Shown in pieces: positions 58,840 through 64,000 of a stretch of 64,000 bases of DNA; position 1 is the stretch's first letter; every line of letters begins with the position of its first letter. Location of the stretch: contig CM045763.1 in NCBI GenBank assembly GCA_025200525.1, forward strand, positions 63,561,018 to 63,625,017. The letters run 5' to 3'. The stretch comes from Camellia lanceoleosa. Taxonomy: Eukaryota; Streptophyta; Magnoliopsida; Ericales; Theaceae. The translations under genes were made by a program, and so were the position numbers. The notes under the pieces are model-generated. The model had not been told where the DNA came from. It ran no database searches and saw nothing but the letters and a program-made list of their open reading frames with translations.

Positions 58840-61644
58840 TTAATGAGTGTTCTCATGGCACATCGGAGTGCTATAGGGTGGTCAGTGGCTGATTTGAAAG
58901 GGATAGATCCTTCTGCATGCATGCATTATATACATCTAGAGGAGGACACCAAACCTTCTCGTGGAATGCAACGGAGGCTTAATCCTAATATGAAAGAGGT
59001 TGTGAAAAAGGAAGTTTTGAAATTATTGGATGCGGGTATTATATACCTCATCACGGATAGCAAGTGGGTGAGTCCCACACAAGTGGTGCCCAAGAAGTCG
59101 GGCATCACTGTTGTTGAGAATGAGAGAGGAGAGTTAGTCCCCATACGAACCACTACTGGGTTGCGAGTGTGTATTGATTATAGGAGACTGAATTCCTCAA
59201 CTAGGAAGGATTATTTTCCCTTACCTTTCATTGACTAGATCCTAGAGTGGTTAGCGGGGCAGGGTTTCTACTATTTTCTTGATGGTTATTCGAGGTATAA
59301 TCAAGTCCCAGTGTACCCCGCTGACCAGGAAAAGACCACATTCACATGCCCTTTTGGCACTTTTGCTTATAGGCGCATACCTTTTGGGCTATGTAATGCA
59401 CCGGCGACTTTTCAACGGTGTATGATGGCCATTTTCTCCAATATGGTGGAGAAATTCTTAGTGGTTTTTATGGATGACTTTTCGGTGTTTGGACCGTCTT
59501 TTAAGGAATGCCTTAGGAACTTGACTAGAGTGTTAGAATGATGTACTGAGGCAAACCTAATCTTGAGTTGGGAAGAGAGCCATTTTATGGTTCGTGAGGG
59601 TATAGTGTTGGGACACATTGTGTCCCCTCGAGGTATAGAGGTAGACAAGGCTAAGGTTGACCTCATTGCAGGCCTTCCTCTACCCAATTCCATGCGTCAA
59701 ATTAGGTCTTTCTTAGGGCATGCAGGTTTTTACCGTAGGTTCATCAAAGACTTTAGTATGATATCACGTCCTTTGTGTAGTTTACTGGTTAAGGACGCGC
59801 CTTTTATCTTTGATGAGGCATGCTTAAAGGCATTTGAAACATTGAGAATGGCCCTAACCTCCGCCCCAATCATGAAATCACCAAATTGGTCGTTTCCCTT
59901 TGAAATCATATATGATGCCTCCAATTATACTGTCAGGGCTGTGTTGGGCCAAAGGGTCAATAAGGCACCATTTGCTATATACTATGCTAGTTGCACTCTC
60001 TCGGATGTACAATTGAACTATACTACCACCGAGAAAGAGTTGCTAGCTGTGGTCTTTGCCTTAGATAAATTTCAATCCTATCTCCTAGGTTTCAAGGTCA
60101 TAGTCTTCACTGATCATGCCGCTTTGCGGTATTTACTATCAAAGAAAGAGACCAAACCTAGGTTAATTAGATGGATTTTGTTGCTTCAGGAATTTGATCT
60201 AGAGATCCGAGATAAGGAAGGATCTGAGAATGTGGTGGCAGATTACCTCTCCCGAATCCTCGTTGAGTATACTAGTGACCCTCTTATTTTGCATGATTCG
60301 TTTCCAGACGAACAACTCCTTGAGCTGTCATGAGCGAGCCCCCCATGGTTTGCACATATTGTGAATTACTTGGCCATTGAGCAAATTCCGCAAAATTGGT
60401 CTAAGCAAGACAAAGACCGATTCTTTTCGTAGGTCAAGTATTATTTTTGGGAGGATCTAGAGTTGTTTAAATATTGCTCTGATCAAGTGATCCGACAGTG
60501 TGTGTCAGAGAGTGAGGTGCATAACATTCTTACATTTTGTCATTCTTTTGCATGTGGCGGTCATTTTAGTGGGCATAAAACGGCCGCCAAGATTTTACAG
60601 AGCGGGTTTTATTGGCCCACAATTTTTAAAGATACCCATCAATTTTGTAGAACTTGTTTGCGCTGTCAGCAAATGGGTTCGATATCTTGGCATGACATGA
60701 TGCCAATGTCCCCTATTCTTGTGGTAGAGATATTTGATGTTTGGGAGATTGATTTTATGGGACCTTTCCCGTCGTCATTCGGGTTTGAGTATATTCTATT
60801 GGCAGTAGATTATGTGTCTAAGTGGGTGGAGGCAATAGCTACCCAAACAGACGATCATAGAGTGGTAATCAAATTTTTGTATGAAAATATCTTTAGTCGT
60901 TTTGGGTTTCCTAGAGCCATAATAAGTGATCGGGGTACGCATTTTTGTAACCAGTTCTTTGAGTCGGTGGTCAAGAAATACTCTATCACTCATAAAGTTG
61001 GCACTCCATACCACCCTCAAACTAGTGGCCAAGTAGAAGTCTCAAATAGGGAGGTAAAACACATAATAGAGAAAACAGTAAGGCCATATAGGAAAGATTG
61101 GTCACAATGGTTGATTGATGCATTATGGGCCTACCGCACTGCTTATAAGACATCCATTGGTTTGTCACCATATAGGGCGGTGTTTGGCAAAGCTTGCAAT
61201 CTCCCGGTTGAACTTGAGCACTGAGCATTGTGGGCCATAAAGAAATTTAACTTTGATATGGCCGCGGCTGGGCTTAACTGGAAATTGCAACTCAATAAGT
61301 TGGAGGAAATCCAGAATGATGCATATGAGAGTTTGAGAATTTTTAAAGCTCGGACTAAAGAATTCCATGACAAGCACATTAATAGAAAATCATTCGAACC
61401 TAGCCAAAAAGTGTGGCTTTTTAAATCAAAATTGAGACTTTTTCCGGGTAAGCTAAGATCAAGATGGGATGGTCCCTTTGTGGTTGTTGAGGCATTTCTT
61501 TATGGCGCCGTTGAGGTGCAAGATCCAAAGACTAGTCACACTTTCAAAGTGAATGGCCAAAGACTGAAGCCATATATAGAGGGGATTGAGAATGGGGAAA
61601 TGATTGAGTCCATTGCTTTGATGGACCATTTTTACTATGATTGA
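58840..61644 (+). pseudogene. Athila-like RT, RNase H and integrase (one frame, nonsense stops)
   Basis: RT: WVSPTQVVPKK (~59066), CIDYRRLN (~59170), IPFGLCNAPATFQ (~59376) and the catalytic VFMDDFSVFG (~59464). RNase [15 protein letters not shown] (~59908), [13 protein letters not shown] (~60022), [10 protein letters not shown] (~60109). Integrase: H-H-C-C zinc part ([10 protein letters not shown] to CLRCQQ, ~60556-60675), [10 protein letters not shown] (~60741), ISDRGTHF (~60921) and [10 protein letters not shown] (~61024), then a C-terminal RWDGPF chromatin/DNA-binding part (~61460). All parts share one frame, broken only by TAG 59236, TGA 59539, TGA 60331, TAG 60430 and TGA 61222. Confidence 0.92.
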
Positions 61645-62280
61645 TAGATTGATTTCTTGTTCTCTTTTCTTTCCCTTCTATTCTATTATGCTTTTCTTTG
61701 TTCTTGTTGTGCTTTATTTGCATCTAGGATACTTTAAATCCTCTAAAGGTGTAATTCCTTTGGTGTTAGCCGTGCCCAAATGGCATCTGACGGTCTGGTA
61801 TGGCCACCTAACCGTGTTTGTAGTGAGTTTCTAGGAGACCAACTGAGACGGTGGAAACTAAAGTTCGAATGGCAGAGCCTAGAACACAAAGGTTTGGAAT
61901 TTCCGAGACTAGAGTCTGGTTTAAATACCCAGGGGTGTGGAGATTGCTTCAAAACTACCCCGGCTTGAACTCTGTATGGCAGCCCCATAGGTTGAGGTAG
62001 TTTTATGCGCTTCGATTCTGGATACCGAATCAACCTAGTCTATCACCCTGTTGGAGAATAGGGAAAGTTACAAACACAGTTAGGGAGAAAAGTAGTACCC
62101 GTGGTTTTCGCGAGAAGATTATACCTTTGGTGGGCATTCCATTATTTTCTTATGTGCTATATTTATTCCGGATGTCAAATGAAGGTAAAAATGGTTTAGC
62201 ATGTTTTGGATGGTACTCGGTTTTTAATTTCTTATCTTTAATTTTTTAAAAATATACATATACATATACATAGAGTTATA
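61645..62280 (+). other. Non-coding region after Athila-like pol
   Basis: Follows the final pol stop. No domain recognised; part of the long spacer that separates pol from the 3' ORF in this clade. Confidence 0.6.
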
Positions 62281-62653
62281 CTATTCAAAAAAAAAAAAAC
62301 GCGAGAGATGAAATCGCCGCATGTGCGGCCCACAACCTACGCACATGCGGAGAAATTCCAAAATTAAAAGTTGCACACTGCTTTAAAAGCAGGTACGGAA
62401 GGGCCATGCATCAACCAAGCCGCACGTGTGGCTTGACTCCTGCACGTGCGGAACGTCGTTTTCAAAAAAAAAAAAAAAAAAACCACGAGAGATGAAATCG
62501 CCGCACGTACGGCCTAATTCCCATACGTGCGAGAAATGTGTGAATCCGAATTTTGCACACTGCTTTAAAAGAAGGTGCGTGGGGAGGTGCGTGTGTGTCC
62601 ACACGTGCGGGAATACCCACCGCACGTGCGGCGATTCTTTAAAAAAAAAAAAA
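62281..62653. repeat. Tandem pair rich in CGCACGTGCG palindromes
   Basis: Two related ~183-bp units begin at CGAGAGATGAAATCGCCGCA (62302 and 62485), each preceded by an A-run and each with GTTGCACACTGCTTTAAAAG-like or TTTGCACACTGCTTTAAAAG sequence. Eight or more CGCACGTGCG-type palindromes (CACGTG or CATGTG/CACGTA cores) lie within 350 bp. GC-rich against AT-rich flanks. Confidence 0.85.
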
Positions 62654-63138
62654 TGTTTTGTTTTGTTTTCTTCTATTTTTTTTATTATTATTTTTAATTT
62701 ATTTACTTATTTCAAAATAAATACATAAATTTTAAATAAATAAATAAATTTTAAAAATAAATACATAAATATACAATTATATATATATATATATTATTAA
62801 TTAATTTATTTTTATTTTCTATTTTTGTTATAAATTTTTTTTTTTTTTTGCCCTTATCAACACCTAACCCACTTTCTCCCCATTATTCTCTAAGAGTTGT
62901 CTCTTTCTCTACCTCTCATCTATATCTCTTTCTCTCTCTCTCTCTCTCAACCCCACAAACCCACCATTTTTTCTTCTTCTTCATTTTTCTTCCTTTTTCT
63001 TTTTCTTTTTTCTTCCTCACCACCATTGTCTCACCGTCGGCATCACTATTCCCTTTCCATCTGACGAATCTCCGGCGACCACCATTTTTTCCGGTGAATC
63101 TCCATTCTTTTTCTCTCTTTCTCCACTTTTTCAAGGAC
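62654..63138 (+). other. AT-rich then pyrimidine-rich leader of the 3' ORF
   Basis: AT microsatellites (62779-62794), then 62850-63130, which is dominated by CT/TTC runs (CTCTCTCTCTCTCTC at ~62930). It resembles a plant 5' UTR pyrimidine patch in front of the ORF at 63139. No gene seen. Confidence 0.55.
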
Positions 63139-64000
63139 ATGAGTCAGTGTGTATCCGCTCGGGCCTCCAAAAAGGCTAGAGGTTCCACCTCTTCGGCGCC
63201 ACCACCGCCACTGTCACCACCATCCTCGCCACCACCACCGGGTGACTTGCCATGGTCAGAATGGGCTTCGCGCTCGCTTCACAAGCTCACGTAGTTCAAC
63301 ATTCCATATTTTTGGTGTGACATAGACACTGCTTGGGTCATTGAGCAGCTCCAACTCTGGCAACAGTTGGGCATTTGCATTGTGACAGCGCCCACTTATC
63401 CTCGTCTGGTACGACTTTTCTACCAGAACCTGCATGAGTCACTCACTGAGGAGGGGTTGCTGTCCACCATTGATGGCCATCTCGTCAGCATCACCGAATC
63501 CATGATTGCTGACGTGTTAGGGTTTTTCACCAAGCTAGAATATCAGCCATTGTCGGAAGTTAAGGATCGACAACCCATACCTAGTCTCATCTGGCAATAC
63601 TTCCCAGGGGCCCACGGTGACAACAGTTTCACATGCTTGCGGCGGAGCAAGCTGCCTAGCCGCTTGCTAATCATTGATTCCGTGGTCCATAAGAATCTCC
63701 TTCCACTTAGGCATAGAGCTGAGCGCTGTTTGGAGTTTGTTCGGGTTTTACACGGTTATTAGCATGGCTATCAGGTCTTGCTTGAGCATATCATCTGGAT
63801 GCATTTGCAGAAATTTCTACGAGAGGCAGTTCGGCCTGAACCTATGCAGAACCTGACTTGGCCACTACCATTTGCCAATTTGTTGACACTTGTGTTTGAG
63901 CTGAACAGCCTTCCCATTGCTAAGAATGAGGAGATTGATAAAGCGTATCTGACTTTCGGCCAGCGGGAATGGCAACATAGTATATCTCGCATCCCGCAGC
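63139..64000 (+). pseudogene. 3' ORF of the Athila-like element, 'putative plant transposon protein' type (runs off edge)
   Basis: From ATG 63139: a basic/Ser/Pro-rich N-terminus (SKKARGSTSS, then poly-Pro), TAG at 63292, then a folded region in the same frame: LVRLFYQNLHESLTEEG (~63406) and DGHLVSITESMIADVLGF (~63472). This matches from memory the 'putative plant transposon protein' domain (vR.FYanl...i.G..v.is...i...lg) found with Athila-type elements. A second TAG (63760) interrupts it and the frame continues to the window end. It occupies the env position, but no signal peptide or transmembrane segment is seen in the visible part. Not translatable as one protein. Confidence 0.7.

Larger units (their letters stand above)
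53344..64000 (+). mobile_element. Athila-like Ty3/gypsy retrotransposon (3' end beyond window)
   Basis: Order: long 5' LTR (53344-55678), tRNA-Asp-type primer site, gag, protease, RT, RNase H, integrase, long non-pol region with a palindrome array, then a 3' ORF in the env position that runs off the edge. Gag and RT motifs (VFMDDFSVFG) are typical of the Athila clade. No 3' LTR is visible. It is inserted in the gag of the second Tat-like element; the 5 bp before it are AGAGC, which should recur after its 3' LTR. Confidence 0.88.

Noticed and set aside
62848..63138. Upstream extension of the 3' ORF to 62848
   Set aside because: The extra ~97 codons translate a CT/TTC-rich leader into Ser/Phe/Leu repeats; the ATG at 63139 is the likelier start.

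Overview
This is nuclear DNA from a plant, most likely a eudicot. The evidence is intron-rich plant genes with GT-AG junctions, long AT-rich spacers, many small Tourist-like, CACTA-like and other inverted-repeat elements, and large Ty1/copia and Ty3/gypsy (Tat and Athila) LTR retrotransposons. No operons, CRISPR arrays, rRNA or tRNA genes were seen. The species cannot be named from sequence alone.

The left 24 kb is the gene-bearing part. Three host genes lie on the + strand. (1) The last twelve exons of a mitochondrial-type NADH-cytochrome b5 reductase-like gene (464-7354); its first exon, with the expected targeting peptide, is off the left edge. (2) A complete three-exon gene for a 506-residue triple-CCCH zinc-finger protein (8554-12936) whose layout resembles the mRNA-export factor ZC3H11A. 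(3) A single-exon gene for a 107-residue protein of the plant MAPK-substrate (MASS-like) family (23257-23580), with a TATA box and a GA microsatellite touching its start codon. Introns and spacers hold small inverted-repeat transposons, a LINE relic, tandem duplications, a possible organelle-derived insert and, at 19.5-21.6 kb, an LTR-like repeat carrying about ten copies of a CGCTCGAGCG-type palindrome.

From 28 kb on, the window is almost all retrotransposon. 28076-35554 is a decayed Ty1/copia element with both LTRs. 39874-50716 is a Tat-lineage Ty3/gypsy element with both LTRs and an exact 5-bp target duplication (GAATA). Its gag is deleted, its pol carries two RNase H domains, and between pol and the 3' LTR lie two satellite-like tandem arrays and two coding modules on the OPPOSITE strand. 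50810-51200 is a CACTA-type miniature element. 51326-53343 is the 5' LTR and gag of a second Tat-like element, cut mid-gag by an Athila-like element that starts at 53344 and runs off the right edge. That element has a long LTR, PBS, gag, protease, RT/RNase H, integrase, an array of CGCACGTGCG palindromes and a 3' (env-position) ORF.

The retroelement genes are dead. In the Tat and Athila pol frames nearly all stops sit where a single C-to-T change in CGA or CAG would explain them, as expected for long-methylated DNA. The points most worth follow-up are the paired antisense modules of the Tat element, the two unrelated palindrome arrays, and the nested insertion history (Tat into a small inverted-repeat element; Athila into Tat gag).
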